Below are positions 1 through 10,640 of a DNA stretch of 64,000 nucleotides, in pieces (position 1 is the first letter of the stretch; each line of letters starts with the position of its first letter). The DNA lies in NCBI GenBank assembly GCA_943736015.1, contig OX031059.1, positions 21,384,501-21,448,500 of the forward strand, in the 5' to 3' direction. The stretch comes from Tridacna crocea. Lineage: Eukaryota > Mollusca > Bivalvia > Cardiida > Cardiidae. Made by a program: the position numbers and the translations under genes. Below the pieces are notes generated by a model, which saw only the letters and a list, made by a program, of their open reading frames with translations, did not search any database and was not told the origin of the DNA.

Positions 1-173
1 ATTTTAATTTTAAAATAAAAAAATACAAAATATCTCCACCAAACCCTATATTTTGGGTACTCATTAGAATTGTCTTATCGAGACGATTCTAATGAGTACT
101 CACAACATAGGGTTTGAAAAAGAAATAATGGATTTAGAATACCATCAACACTGCCCCCTCCCTTAGCTCTGGG
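1..173 (-). mobile_element. Family D hairpin MITE, cut by the window edge
   Basis: A palindromic core around TACTCATTAGAAT (about 59-98) is followed by the ATTTAGAATACCATCA segment and a degraded AGCTCTG end. The same layout recurs at 15731, 36695, 40075 and 57935. The element ends about 30 bp from the splice donor of the SLC10 exon 2. Confidence 0.7.
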
Positions 174-204
174 TAAGTAAACATTGATACATGTAAGCGC
201 TTAC

Positions 205-376
205 CTAACATGGTTACAGTACTTATAAGGTTCATGGTTAGACTAAGAGGTAGATCAGCATCACTTATGATAACAGCAACATGGCCCAGACCACCACCTG
301 GTACGCAAGCCACACATAATAGACCAAAGCGGACATTCTTCTCTAGTGGGAGAATCATTGCCAGCCCAAAAGCAAG
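205..376 (-). CDS. SLC10-family transporter, exon 2 (partial gene)
   Basis: This exon encodes 57 codons plus one base, beginning LAFGLAMILP and ending LISTVTML. It contains CVPGGGLGHVAV followed by DADLPLSLTMNLISTV, which matches the SLC10 block in which an acidic-residue-LS stretch follows the PGG loop of the fourth membrane segment. The acceptor is a pyrimidine-rich tract ending TTTCAG (AG at 378-377) and the donor is TTAG/GTAAGC at 205/204. It joins exon 1 in phase 0 and leaves in phase 1. After joining, the spacing from the MP motif to PGG fits the family. In bile-acid transporters PGG is followed two residues later by SN; here the corresponding residues are GH, which may mean a changed substrate or cation site. 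The remaining exons lie beyond the left edge. Confidence 0.8.
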
Positions 377-440
377 CTGAAATGGAAGTAATAATGTTAT
401 ATAAACATTGATATAAAATATGAGTAACTGATGTATGATT

Positions 441-540
441 TAAACCCCTAAATTTCAGCATTCTCTCCTTTTCCCACAATGTTTTCAAAGACTTTATTTC
501 TCAGGGCTGTTTACAGTTGCAATTGTATGGTAAAACTCTT
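441..540 (-). mobile_element. Family A MITE remnant
   Basis: Half of the palindrome survives (ending CCCACAATGTTTTC at 471-488), followed by a degraded right end with TATGGTAAAACTCTT. It sits about 65 bp upstream of the exon 2 acceptor. Confidence 0.6.
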
Positions 541-678
541 TTCTGAAGAATAATTATGATGTCTTAAGAATCCTTTGGAAAAGGACTTTTTACTCTGAAC
601 AGCTGTTTCGCATCAAGTGCTTCAGCAATCAGCATGATAATCAGTCAAGAAGGACAGATAAAGCCATTACAATCCAGC

Positions 679-891
679 CACGTAGGAAGCATTTCAAGAT
701 TGGGGGGCTAACTTCGAAATACTGAGATTTTTTGGGTGGCAATTGCATTGCGCTAAAAACTCATATTTTAGTTAGTAATAGTTACCATGATTTTCAAAAT
801 TATGGGGGGGGGGGGGGGGGGGGGGCTCAGCCCCCCCCCCCCCCCCCCCCCCAGCGCCCCTCCTCCCCTCCCCCTGTTCCTACGAGCCTGC
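679..891 (+). mobile_element. Short G/C-tract element with CGTAGGAA ends
   Basis: The ends are inverted (ACGTAGGAAGC at left, GTTCCTACGAGCC at right), with a run of about 21 G then CTCAG then about 22 C in the middle. A second copy in the opposite orientation lies at 40240-40425. The exact homopolymer lengths are unreliable in any assembly. Confidence 0.65.
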
Positions 892-904
892 AATCATATT
901 CATG

Positions 905-1917
905 ACTTTATATATTATGCCCTGCTAGGTTCGTCAGTTTTGGCACAGACATGCGTCTTAGAGCGTAGATGAGCTATATTGATTTTGAGGTCAAATCGGT
1001 CAAATGTCAAGGTCACAGTGATGGTCAACATGTTGATATATAAACCAAAACTTGTCCAGATGATAACTAGACACAGGATTGACCTAGGTTTGTCAATGTT
1101 GGCAAAGATATGCATCTCGGGGTGTAGATGATCTCTTCTGATTTGGAGGTCAATCAGTCAAATGTAAAGGTCACAGTGACTGTCAACATATTGATATATA
1201 GACCAAACCTTGTCCGGATGATATAAATTAAGACACAAAATTGATGTAGGTTTGTCAAATTTACAACAGGCATTTGTCTTGGAGTGTAAATGATCCCTAT
1301 TGATTTCGAGATTAATCCATCAAAGGTCAAGGTCATGGTGGCCTTCAACTTAATGATACATAAGCCAAACATTGTCCACATGATAACTATAGACACAGAA
1401 TTGATATAGGTTCTTCAAATTCCCCACAGATAATCATCTCGAAGTGTAAATGATCCCTATTGATTTTAAGATTGATCAATCAAAGGTCAAGGTCACAGTG
1501 GCCTTCCACTTAATCATATATAGACCAAATCTTGTCCAGATGATAACTACACACAGAATTGACTTAGATCCTCCAAATTCTGTACAGATATTCAACTTGA
1601 TGTGTAAATGATGCCTATTGATTTTAAGGTTAATCCGTGAAAGGTCAAGGTCACAATGACTACCATATATTTCAAGGCCTGTGCTGCCATTTGCCACTTG
1701 AGCCATTTGCTAAAAAAAATTAAAGAGTCTCAAAAATCATCTTGTGTTACTCAACTTGTGGATCCAACATTTTATCCATGTATTATTGGGGACATAGTAA
1801 GCATCAAAGTCGACAGGGAAAAAGAATGTTTTGATATCAGTTTATGAACTGTGCCACTTATTGTGTCAAAGTGGCTGTAGGGGGTCAGGACTGCTTTACA
1901 AACAGACATCTTGTTTA
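905..1917 (+). mobile_element. Tandem-repeat element with a 160-bp unit
   Basis: About 4.5 units of 158-162 bp run from 905 to 1680, marked by CTTGTCCAGATGATAACT at 1051, 1209, 1371 and 1531 with changes. A unique tail follows, ending GACATCTTGTTT near 1917. That ending recalls the CTCTTGT terminus of the other tandem-repeat carriers here. Short reading frames across it are repeat by-products. Confidence 0.6.
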
Positions 1918-2740
1918 TTTTTTGTGTCAAACTGGAGAGCTTTTACAGAGCACTTAGTTTCAGAAAGCTTTTCATAAGAGACAGAGGGCCCAATCAAGTA
2001 TGACCTGCATTTATATTGGAAGTTTTTGCATTTCTTCCTAGTACAATAAAATCCTGATCAGATGCCAAAAACACATATCTCTGAATTTTAATCTCTTGAA
2101 TTTAAGGGCGAATTGAAAGGATATTCTGAAGCCAATTTGTGACATGGGACCCTTAAAATTGGGGCTTGAGCCAATGGTTTTTTCAAAGTTTTCAAGCGCC
2201 CACTAACACCCTGCTTGACCATCAAAAAACAGCCCCTTATCTCCTGCTTCAGAGCCCCTCGATTTCTCTTGTTTAAAGTTGTAATCCAGTTTACTCAGTT
2301 GGACTGCTCATGTGTCATTGACTTTGAGCCAGTGTAAGTCTAGTGAGGTGGTTGGCGCACAAAAAAGTTAAAAAATTTATTCCTTATTTTACAGACATCA
2401 TAGACTATTGTGAATTATACTGTATTGCATTTACATCATGAGGGATTCATAAAGAAAATGTCTATTTGGCAACTTCACAAAAGATATCTAGGAAAGTCTC
2501 TTTGGCTAATTAAAATGTCATATTTGACGGAGTACTACAAGGCTAATTTGACAGGTAACATGGGAGTTTTGTATTCATCACAAAAGTGGTGGCACAACTG
2601 CCATTATATTATGAAAATTCTCAGACAAAATTTATTCCATGGACAAAAAACACCATAATCTCGTCAAAAACATTTTAAGGATTTTATAATTTTTTTGTAT
2701 TTTCATACTATGATTGTTTTTGAACAGAGTGAAAGACAAT
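1918..2740. other. Intronic sequence, nothing recognised
   Basis: AT-rich DNA without a repeat or gene that I recognise. The open stretch at 2410-2658 shows no family resemblance or splice context. Confidence 0.4.
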
Positions 2741-3936
2741 ATATGGAAAGACCAAGTCAGATTGAAGGACTAAATCTAAAAGAATGTAAAAACAGAAGTA
2801 AACAAGAGCATAAACTGAGCCTTGAGAAAAAGAAGACTGTGCCATTAAGAAAAAAAAAATGCACAAAGACCGAGTCAAAAAGAACCAAGCCAAACAGGAA
2901 TCAAAGACCAACCCAAAACAAAGACAACAACCAGATAAAATACACAGAGAATGAATAATTTTATGACCAACTACAAAGAATTGGAAGGCTAAGTCTAAAG
3001 AAGATGGAGACCAAAGTAAAAAGAATATAGAGTTGATTTTTATAAAGAAAGACTAATGTAAAAGGTACAGAAAAAGAACCCCAGAAGTCAAAAGAACATG
3101 CTATGTCAAAGAGAACATTAAGAAAGACTAAGTAAAATATACTATTAACCCTTTACCAAATGATATTTTTTTAGACTGGTCCAAATTAAAAGCACTTGCA
3201 GAGGACGAAATAAATGTAACTCAGAAATTGAAATTTGTTTCCAGCAGGGTAGAAAACATTTTGGGATAAGGAGAAAAATGCTGGTTGCCAGTATTTTCTC
3301 ATTTTCCCACAACGTTTTCAAAAGGCCTCTATCTCAGGATCGTAAAAACTAGGGATTGTTTGGTAAAGGGTTAAGACACCCAAAACAGAAAGACCTAGTC
3401 AAAAACGACGTAGCAGTAATTACCAAGTCAAGAAAAGTTTGAATACCAAGTCAAAAAGAAAGACAAAAAGAACATACTGGTAAAGAGTTTGACAGAGTAA
3501 AAAAGAGCATAAAGGCTAAGGCAAATAAGCACAAAGACCAAGTCAAAAAGAGAAAACCCATATAGACCATGTTAAAAAGAAAAAAAAATTAAGAGAAAGT
3601 CTAAAAGAACCAAGTCTTGAAGAACATACATGCAGAGTCAAACTGAGAATTGAAAACCCAGCCAAAAAGACCATAAAGACAAAGATATAAATAACATTCA
3701 AGAACAAGTCATAAAGAAAGTAACGGATCATGCTATGAAAAACATAAGGACAAATTCAAAAAGTGTTATAGATCTATTTATAAAAACCAAATCTAATGGA
3801 AAAATTTAGACTAACTCAAAATAATATGACTACCAAGCCATTGAGAGATTGAAGTGTTATTCAAGAATTAAAAAAAAAAACAAGACTAAAAGACAACATC
3901 CAAAAGAAAACAAAAGCCGATTAAAAAAAAAGAGCC
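2740..3936 (+). repeat. A-rich degenerate array, GACCAAGTCAAAAAG
   Basis: Purine-rich sequence with dozens of imperfect copies of GACCAAGTCAAAAAGAAC, at irregular spacing of roughly 15-25 bp. It is interrupted by family A copies at 3145 and 3936, and a trace continues at 4160-4200. Its lysine-rich translation is a by-product. Confidence 0.65.
3145..3374 (-). mobile_element. Family A MITE inside the A-rich array
   Basis: A complete 230-bp copy with TTAA at both ends (3145-3148 and 3371-3374). The palindrome has decayed slightly (GGTTGCCAGTATTTTC). Both flanks are array sequence, so it inserted after the array formed. Confidence 0.85.
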
Positions 3937-4160
3937 TAACTCTTTAGCACACAATCTTGACTTTCATGACCCCATGAAAGAAGCCTTTGGAAAACATTTC
4001 GGGAAAAGGAGAAAATGCTGGTAACCAGTATTTTCTCGTTTTCCCACAATGTTTTCTGCCCTTTCCAAAACAAATGTAAGTTCTTCAGTCACTTTTGTTT
4101 TGTTGTCTGCAAATGCTTTCAATTTGGACCAGTCAAAAAATTTTTCTTTCCATAAAGAGA
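3936..4160 (+). mobile_element. Family A MITE, right end lost
   Basis: It begins CTAACTCTTTAGCACACAATC and keeps the palindrome around 3995-4055. After GGACCAGTCAAAAAAT the sequence runs back into the A-rich array instead of reaching a TTAA. Confidence 0.75.
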
Positions 4161-4778
4161 TAAAGACAATGTCAAAAAGATCATAAAGACCAATACTTTA
4201 TACTTTGTCAGGAAGGATCTCACCTACTGTAGTGATATTGATTTTGAAAACTTGCTATATGAGTCTGGTTTATTGATTTCGAAACATTTGAAGATTTTTG
4301 GTACAATTATGTTATACAAAGTTTTTTCTGCTTTGCTGTCAGCTTGTGGTTACAAACATTGTAACAATGAAATCACATTGTCATACCTAGCCCTTTGAAT
4401 GCCATGTGCATCTTGATGTTGCAAATGCAGGCAAAATGGATGACAAAAAGTGCATCCTAATCTGGCATCTCCACTGTCTATCAGTGAGCAGACTGCAGCC
4501 TGGATTTCAAAAAATTCTTTCCATTTTTTCCCTAAAACTAATCACAATCACGGTTCAAACCTTGGGGGAGCGTAAATTAACTTTTTTCCAGATTTCCAAG
4601 TTTCAGAATTGTCAAAATTGAAAGGATGATTTGCATGTAGCAAGTTCAATGGGAGTAGCATGGTAGGATTTCTCCACAAAAATTTTAAGTGAGGGAATAG
4701 AAGAAAATGCTGCTTTTATCAAAGTGTCTATAATGCTTTAAACCACACAATCCTGCTACAGATTTGTTGGTGAAATGT
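4161..4778. other. Intronic sequence, nothing recognised
   Basis: Apart from a trace of the A-rich array at its start, I see no gene, RNA or repeat. Confidence 0.4.
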
Positions 4779-4997
4779 TTAACCCTTTACTCCATAGATA
4801 CTCATTTCTACGCATTTCTTGTAGGAGCCTTTGGAAAACATTGTGGCAAAGGGTGAAAATGCTCATGACGAGCAATTTCACTTTTTGTCACTATGTTTTC
4901 TATGCTATCATATTCATATTAGAAACGGCTTCATCCTTGCTGTTATTTAGGGCCAGTTAGAGATACCATAGAAATGCCTAACAGGGTAAAAGGTTAA
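4779..4997 (+). mobile_element. Family A, subfamily B MITE
   Basis: It has the same TTAA ends and GAAAACATTGTGG arm start as family A. The centre is different: AATTGCTCATGACGAGCAATT-like, here GCTCATGACGAGC. The right half (AGAAACGGCTTCATCC) is also its own. The sister copy is at 13350. It shares its right TTAA with the next element. Confidence 0.8.
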
Positions 4998-6220
4998 CAG
5001 TTTACCATACAATCCTGAGTTTTAACGACCTTGAGGAATCTGTGAGCCTTTTGAAACTATTGTGGGAAAAAGAGACTATGCTGGTAATCAGCATTTTCTT
5101 CATTCCCACAATGTTTTCTAACCTTTCAAAGAAAAAGTTTCTAATTTGTTCAAATTTTGATTTGTTGTCTGCAAATGTTTTGAATTTGGACTACCGTAAT
5201 TTGCGTATATTTTGGGACACCCAAAGAATTGGGACACCATCAAAAATCACGAAAATAATTATTTTTCATGACCCAAAGATTTGGGACATACTAAAAATTG
5301 CAAAGCAAGATCGGTAATTTTTTGTTCCAAAGAATTGGGACAGTGAATATCTTATTTAATTTCCTTTTTTCAATCGGTTGATAGGCCTACCCTTTGCAAA
5401 TATTTATTTCTCGTCGTTTTATTTTTACGCTCGTAACGTCGTAAGCATGCTTCCTAACTCTCCCCATTTCAATAGGAATTACCCGATCCAAGACGAAAAA
5501 CCCGATCACCTGATTGTCTAATGTAAACACCAATTCAAAAAGAAATCCGACGTAACTGTAAAAAGGGTGTGATAAACTTCTATCCAAGATCCATAACACG
5601 TATAACGTGTGTGTACATCAGGTTAACAGAGTTGACACGCGTGTATTTTACGGTCAATCGAGTTTGTTGTTTATAAATAGAAATCTAGGTACACAGTTTT
5701 ACCCAAGGTTTATCGATCGAAGATCGACGAACCAATCAAATTTGAGAACGGTCCGAGCTGGTACTTGTCAAGAGTGCAGTTAACGTCGTTCACCTCGCGT
5801 ACATGTAAGCAGGTAAAATATGTTGTGAATTTTTTCTACAAACGCAAAATAACGTTTTTATTGATATCCCAAGATGCAAACAAAAATGAGTGAAAAGTTC
5901 ATAATCGAGGAAAATCGCAAGCTCTTAGTGCTCAAACTGATCGGTGGAATTCCAATCAGTCTAAAAATAGACCAACCTGCAAACCTGACATCAATCACGT
6001 TGCAATATTTCAACGTCGGCAATATTCGATGTGTAAGCGGCGAGTGACTTTCACTTTGACAGACCGTCGTGTTTGACCATAAGTTTTGGGACAGCTGACA
6101 GAATAATTATTTTTTGTAGACCAAAGTATTGGGACACGAAAAAAATTAATTATTTTTTGCTGTCCCAAAATTTAAGCATATTACGGTAGTCTAAAATTTT
6201 GCCATTTCGTAAAGGGTTAA
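4994..6220 (+). mobile_element. Family A MITE split by a Tc1-like insertion
   Basis: The left part (4994-5193) and the right part (6187-6220) make one family A copy. The junction reads TTTGGAC-TA-[insert]-TA-GTCTAAAAT. Uninterrupted copies read TTTGGACTAGTCTAAAAT at this place, so the empty site is known. Confidence 0.85.
5192..6188 (+). mobile_element. Tc1/mariner-like non-autonomous element, 993 bp, TA target
   Basis: Flanked by TA at 5192-5193 and 6187-6188. The inverted ends are CCGTAATTTGCGTATATTTT at left and, read inward, CCGTAATATGCTTAAATTTT at right, each followed by GGGACA. The motif CCAAAGAATTGGGACA recurs inside both ends. No transposase frame is visible. The interior is richer in CpG than its surroundings. 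Confidence 0.85.
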
Positions 6221-6222
6221 GC

Positions 6223-6445
6223 ATTATCAAACAGTACCAAGTTACATCAGTTACATCAACACTGAGGTCAATAAAGCTTTTGAAAACATTGTGGGAAAAT
6301 TAAGAAATACTGGTGACCAGCTTTCTTCTTCTTTGGACATGTTTTATGTTGTTTTCATAAAAAAATTTATATTTTGATCCAAAATTAATAATGTCGTCGG
6401 TAAATGCTGCCAATGTGGACGAGTCTAAAATTTTTTTGTCTGCAA
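6223..6445 (+). mobile_element. Degenerate family A MITE
   Basis: CTTTTGAAAACATTGTGGGAAAA and a decayed right half (GTCGTCGGTAAATGCTGCC, then GACGAGTCTAAAAT) are recognisable. The ends are not. Confidence 0.5.
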
Positions 6446-6599
6446 AAGTGTCTAAATACGTCCAAAATATTAAGTCTAGATCTGTAGGTTAAACCTTGTG
6501 GGAGCAGATTAATTGTAATTTTGTTGGGGAGAAATATCTGACTTTATATGGTAGATCAATGATAGAGTTCAATATTCCAGACAAAAGACTTATCTTTGC

Positions 6600-6792
6600 C
6601 TAACTCTTAACCAAAACCCAAAATGAAAATAACCCTAATCTACATGCAGAACCTATTAAAACACTGGGAGAAAAAGGGGTAAATGCTGGAAACCAGCATT
6701 TTTCCTTCTTTTCTCACAATGTTTTCTTCCTTATTTAAAGAAAAATCCCATCATTTCAGCCCCACTGCTTTTGTCCTCTGCAGATGTTTTAA
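6600..6792 (+). mobile_element. Degenerate family A MITE
   Basis: It retains CACTGGGAGAAAAAGG and AAATGCTGGAAACCAGCATTT. The right half has been shortened and runs directly into the next copy. Confidence 0.55.
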
Positions 6793-7060
6793 CACATTAC
6801 CAAACAACAAAATCTTAGGTTTGTCCAAATTGAAAGCATGTGCAGACGACAAAATAAAAGTGACTGAAAATTTGAAATTTGTCATGTGAAGTGTAGAAAA
6901 CATTGTGGGAAAAGGAGAAAATGCTGGTTACCTGCATTTTCTCCTTTTCCCACAATGTTTTCTAAAGGTTTCAGACCTTTACCTCCCCTTTTCCCACTAT
7001 ATTTGCAAAAGCTTCTTTGTATCACAGGGTCACAGTATGATAAGGTACCAGTAGGTGGTA
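6789..7060 (-). mobile_element. Family A MITE with a duplicated arm segment
   Basis: TTAA at 6789-6792 is followed by a good left half and the full palindrome (6893-6961). An extra CTCCCCTTTTCCCACTAT stretch was then inserted before the usual CAGGGTC right half, whose end has decayed. Confidence 0.7.
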
Positions 7061-7330
7061 AAGGTTTGAAAAAGAAGGGAAATATCTGGCAGTGTAATTT
7101 TGCAGACTACAGCAATTCTCGAATGTTTAATTCTTTAAGTTCCTGATAATTGTTTTCAAATTTCCAAATTTGGAGTTATTCAATTGCCCGTTGACTCCAA
7201 CAGTGTGATTTCAGTAGCCATATTGTCTAGTTCCAAGACTTGAAATTGCGGAAGATTTGCAAAATGAGAGTTTTTCAACATATAGTCTCACTCTGCAGTA
7301 GAATATTTAAATGGGTTTTTTTTTTTTATT

Positions 7331-8856
7331 GTGCTTCAAAATGTCCATAGTTGTTGTCAGGCTATTTTCAAAAGTTACCTTTGTGTACTCTTGAGGTCAT
7401 ATCTAATGTTTGTCTCGATAATATCCTGGACATGTTTGAAATTGGGTCACATTGGGCAAAAAAGTAGGTCATCTGGATCAACTCTTAGAAAAAATTTTGT
7501 GTCCACTGTAGAGGCTACAGTGATACTCAGTTAAATAGTCATAGAAAGTAGACATCATGCTTTTCCTGACAGTATTTTGAAGGCAGGTCACGTAGGGTCA
7601 AAAAGGCTAAATTGCAGTACACTACTGACAGGACAAGGTATTTTTGTCTTGATGATATCTGGGACTAGCTAAATTTAAGTCATTTAAGGGCAAGAAGTAA
7701 GTCACTGAGACATATTTTGAAAAATACCCTTAATGATGTCTAGAGACCTTATTTTCAATCTAATAGCAATGAAACTTGGTCAGAATGTTTTTCTTGACAA
7801 TACCTCGAACATATTTGATATTGGGTCAAAAAGTGGGTCACTTTAACAAGTCTAAGAACAACTTTGTGTATACTTTTGAGGCCATTATTTTCAGTATGAC
7901 ACCCATGAACTTTTGTGAGAATGTTTGTCTAGATAATACTAGTACCTTGCACAAGTTAGAAAGCAGGCACATAGGGTAAATATAGGTAGGTCAATGAGCC
8001 AGATCCAATCAAAACTTGTTTGCACACTCTACAGGCCACATTTTAAGTGTGATCGTATACAAAATCAAAGCGTTGAGAACGCTGAGGTGGTATTTGCCAA
8101 GGAAACCCATTGCGTGGAATCAATAGTTTGAAAGAAAAAGAGACATATTGTTCAAATTAATACCTTTTCGGTTGAAGGGAAAATACTCATGTACCTTAAA
8201 ACTATAATTTTGAAATATTTACATTTCATTTCCAACATTACAATTAATTACTTCAATCTATAAATATTCATGAGCAATCAAATACAGTAGCATGCAATCA
8301 CAGGACGAACAAGCCATGGAACGAATTGGTTTTGGAACGAAAAAGCGCAGGGTCAGTAGGCAAATTTGTATCATTGCGCCAATAAAAGGCTATGAGCAAG
8401 AGAAGCTATTTTCAACCAAAAATAAGTATATAAAGGATCGATTGCCTCGCTCAATGTATTTTAAAATGCCATTTCTAATTACATATCTGTGTGCCTGAGA
8501 AAGAATGAGTTTAACTGGGTTTATTTCCTTCGGCTTTGCACAAAATAAGATACATGGTTATCAAAATTCAATCTTGAACTCATAGTGGTATTGTCTTCGA
8601 CAAATACCACAAAAATTGTCAGAATGTTTGTCTGGATAATATCTGGATAAGTTCGATTTTGGGTTACATAGGGTCAAAAAGTCAGTTGCTTGCACAGATC
8701 TCAGATAAACCTTGTGTGTACTTTACAGACCACATTTTCTTTGTATTTTGTTGATCATTGTTAAAAACTTGAACATTATTACAAATGTGAAAAAGACTTT
8801 TCCAGTCCTAGATTACTTTACTCAGGTGAGTGCTCTAGGGCCAAGGACCCTCTTGA
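7331..8856 (+). mobile_element. Diverged 145-bp tandem-repeat element, interrupted
   Basis: Several old units recognisable by GTTTGTCT-GAT-ATAT and GGGTCA-AAA-GTAGGTCA lie at 7331-8056 and 8610-8820. The 3' end at 8819-8856 is CTCAGGTGAGTGCTCTAGGG with a GGGCC..GGACCC hairpin and CTCTTG, as in the 33.7-kb copy. A foreign segment lies between. Confidence 0.6.
8090..8610 (+). mobile_element. Insertion with GTGGTATTTG inverted ends
   Basis: The left end reads GTGGTATTTGCCAAGGAAAC and the right end, read inward, GTGGTATTTGTCGAAGACAA. The host tandem repeat resumes directly after the right end. No clear target duplication was found. Confidence 0.5.
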
Positions 8857-8879
8857 TTTCAATGGTTTTTAGCTTCAGG

Positions 8880-9172
8880 AAGGTAGCTCAGCATTTCACA
8901 AGACTTGAAAATGGGGAAATGCTGATCTGATCCTCCATTTCATCTGATTTTATGGATTGATGGTAAACTCATGATTCATAGAATTCATTCCTCTGTGCAC
9001 CTTTAAACATTATTTTAATAATGGAAATGGAAAAGTAGCTACTGGCATGTGAAGATTATTGCGCAAAATAATGGTAAAAAGAAACTCAAGGAAGGCATGA
9101 CTATTTGCACTGCTTACTAATTATTATAGCAGAAAAAATAATTGAAAATGGCATGAAACACCATACAAACAC
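8880..9172 (+). mobile_element. Old tRNA-derived SINE
   Basis: A box A-like GGTAGCTCAGCATTTCACAAG and the family body (GGATTGATGG, AAAGAAACTCAAGGAAGGCA, GAAAATGGCATGAAACACCA) are visible. It is well diverged from the best copy at 18955. Confidence 0.6.
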
Positions 9173-9199
9173 ATGATGAACAAGCCTAAATATTTTCAG

Positions 9200-9552
9200 T
9201 GACATAGACAGATCTGATGTGATCTCATGGATTATGTCTTTGGTAATATAACAGTGCATATTTCACTCCAGATTGTTACCAGATTTCTAAATTAGGTCAC
9301 ATTAATATAACATCAATCTGATAATGGCGGCAAAAATAGTGCTGATTTTTGTCCCGCTAATCCGATGAAAATGCCACCAAGGGCCTCCCCAGTACATCAT
9401 GTGAAAATAATGAATCGATTGGACTTGTGTAATATTTGTGGTCATGTGTCTTCCAACCCTTACCCAAATAACGAAATTGTGGACTCTTCCAAATTCAAAG
9501 TAAAATTGTAGACATTAACCCATAGAATGCTGAATAAATGAAATGGACATTT
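9200..9552. other. Intronic sequence with one repeat scrap
   Basis: Only a fragment of a family A end (CCCTTACCCAAATAACG, about 9458) is recognisable. Confidence 0.4.
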
Positions 9553-9770
9553 TATACCCTGTACCATACAATCCTAACATTAAATGACCCTGAGAAAGAA
9601 GCTGTTTGAAAATATTGTGGGAAAGGAGAAAATACAGGCAGCCAGCATTTTCTCATTTTCCCACAATGTTTCTACCCTTCCCAGAATGATTTTCAATCTT
9701 TCATTCCCATTTATTTTGTCATCTGTCAATGCTGTTAATTTGGACCAGACTAAAATTTTGTTGTTCAGAG
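9553..9770 (+). mobile_element. Family A MITE, ends decayed
   Basis: GTACCATACAATCCTAAC opens the copy and GACCAGACTAAAATTTTGTTG closes it. The palindrome has decayed at its centre (ATACAGGCAGCCAGCAT). Confidence 0.75.
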
Positions 9771-9841
9771 CAAAATAGGAAAAACATTTGAAATATTGCT
9801 GCATTAAACTTGTTTTGGCCAGAACATGTAAAAAAACAGTG

Positions 9842-9903
9842 GACAGTGTAGATCAAAGATTAGACTGCACATTTTATGGAGTCTAATCTTGATCTACATT
9901 GTC
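9842..9903. repeat. Perfect-looking 24-bp inverted repeat
   Basis: The arms 9842-9866 and 9880-9903 read GTAGATCAAAGATTAGACT and AGTCTAATCTTGATCTAC around a 13-base loop, with one extra A in the left arm and one mismatch. It is not part of family A or D. Confidence 0.75.
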
Positions 9904-10159
9904 TAGTATGGAGATATTTTTTCCCCAAAATTAATTTGGAATATCAATATTTGGATTTTACCAAGGCATGAAAGTTTCATTTGGTATATTTACAGCAGGA
10001 TAAGAGATAATATCTGCTGTTATTCATTAAAGGGAAGGGAACTGTGAATCTGTTATTGTGCACAAGAAAATATGATGGAGACATTTATTTGCTTTTCTTT
10101 TATGGTGTAAAGAACTATTTTCAACATTTTCAATTTACTTCTCGGCAGCTGATGCAGTT

Positions 10160-10362
10160 ATACATGCATTCCAGGAGTTTCTTTTACCAGTACTTGGTAC
10201 AGAGTGTACTTCACAAGCCACTGGCTGCTTTCTCAAGTAATAATAATCTTTGAAAGATTATTATGATAGTGCTAAGAGAAGTATGAATCCTGTTGCAATG
10301 ATTATCATCAATCCAAAGAAACAAATTGCATAGCTGGGGCCTAAGCCAGTGACACCTTAAGC
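10160..10362 (-). mobile_element. Old tRNA-derived SINE body, minus strand
   Basis: AGTTTCTTTTACCAGTACTT and CACAAGCCACTGGCTGCTTT are reverse complements of the SINE body seen at 18955. The tRNA-like head at the right is barely recognisable. Confidence 0.55.
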
Positions 10363-10409
10363 TCATGTCCTGTTTGCTACCCACTGCGATGCCAGGATGG
10401 GCTTTCAGC

Positions 10410-10640
10410 TTTTAATCTCTTTACCAAACAAGAAATTTTTGTCTCGCATAATGTATTACAAGACCTGTATACTATAATTATATTAGATTTAGGGTCACAC
10501 AGGGGATCATGATCCTGGATAGGATGTAAGAAACTGTTGGAAAAGAAGAAAATGCTGATCAGAAATATCATCTCTTCTTCCTGCCGCTTTTGAGGAAAAG
10601 AGAGACTACCACCTCTTTTATCCACAACTTTTTAAAGGAT
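10410..10640 (-). mobile_element. Degenerate family A MITE
   Basis: It opens CTCTTTACCAAACAAGAAATTT and keeps GAAGAAAATGCTGATCA. The rest of the palindrome is broken. Confidence 0.45.

Noticed and set aside
787-972. Proline/glycine-rich 61-codon frame
   Set aside because: It translates G and C homopolymer runs of a repeat element.
2695-2958. Lysine-rich 87-codon frame resembling a nuclear protein
   Set aside because: It is the translation of the A-rich GACCAAGTCAAAAAG array.
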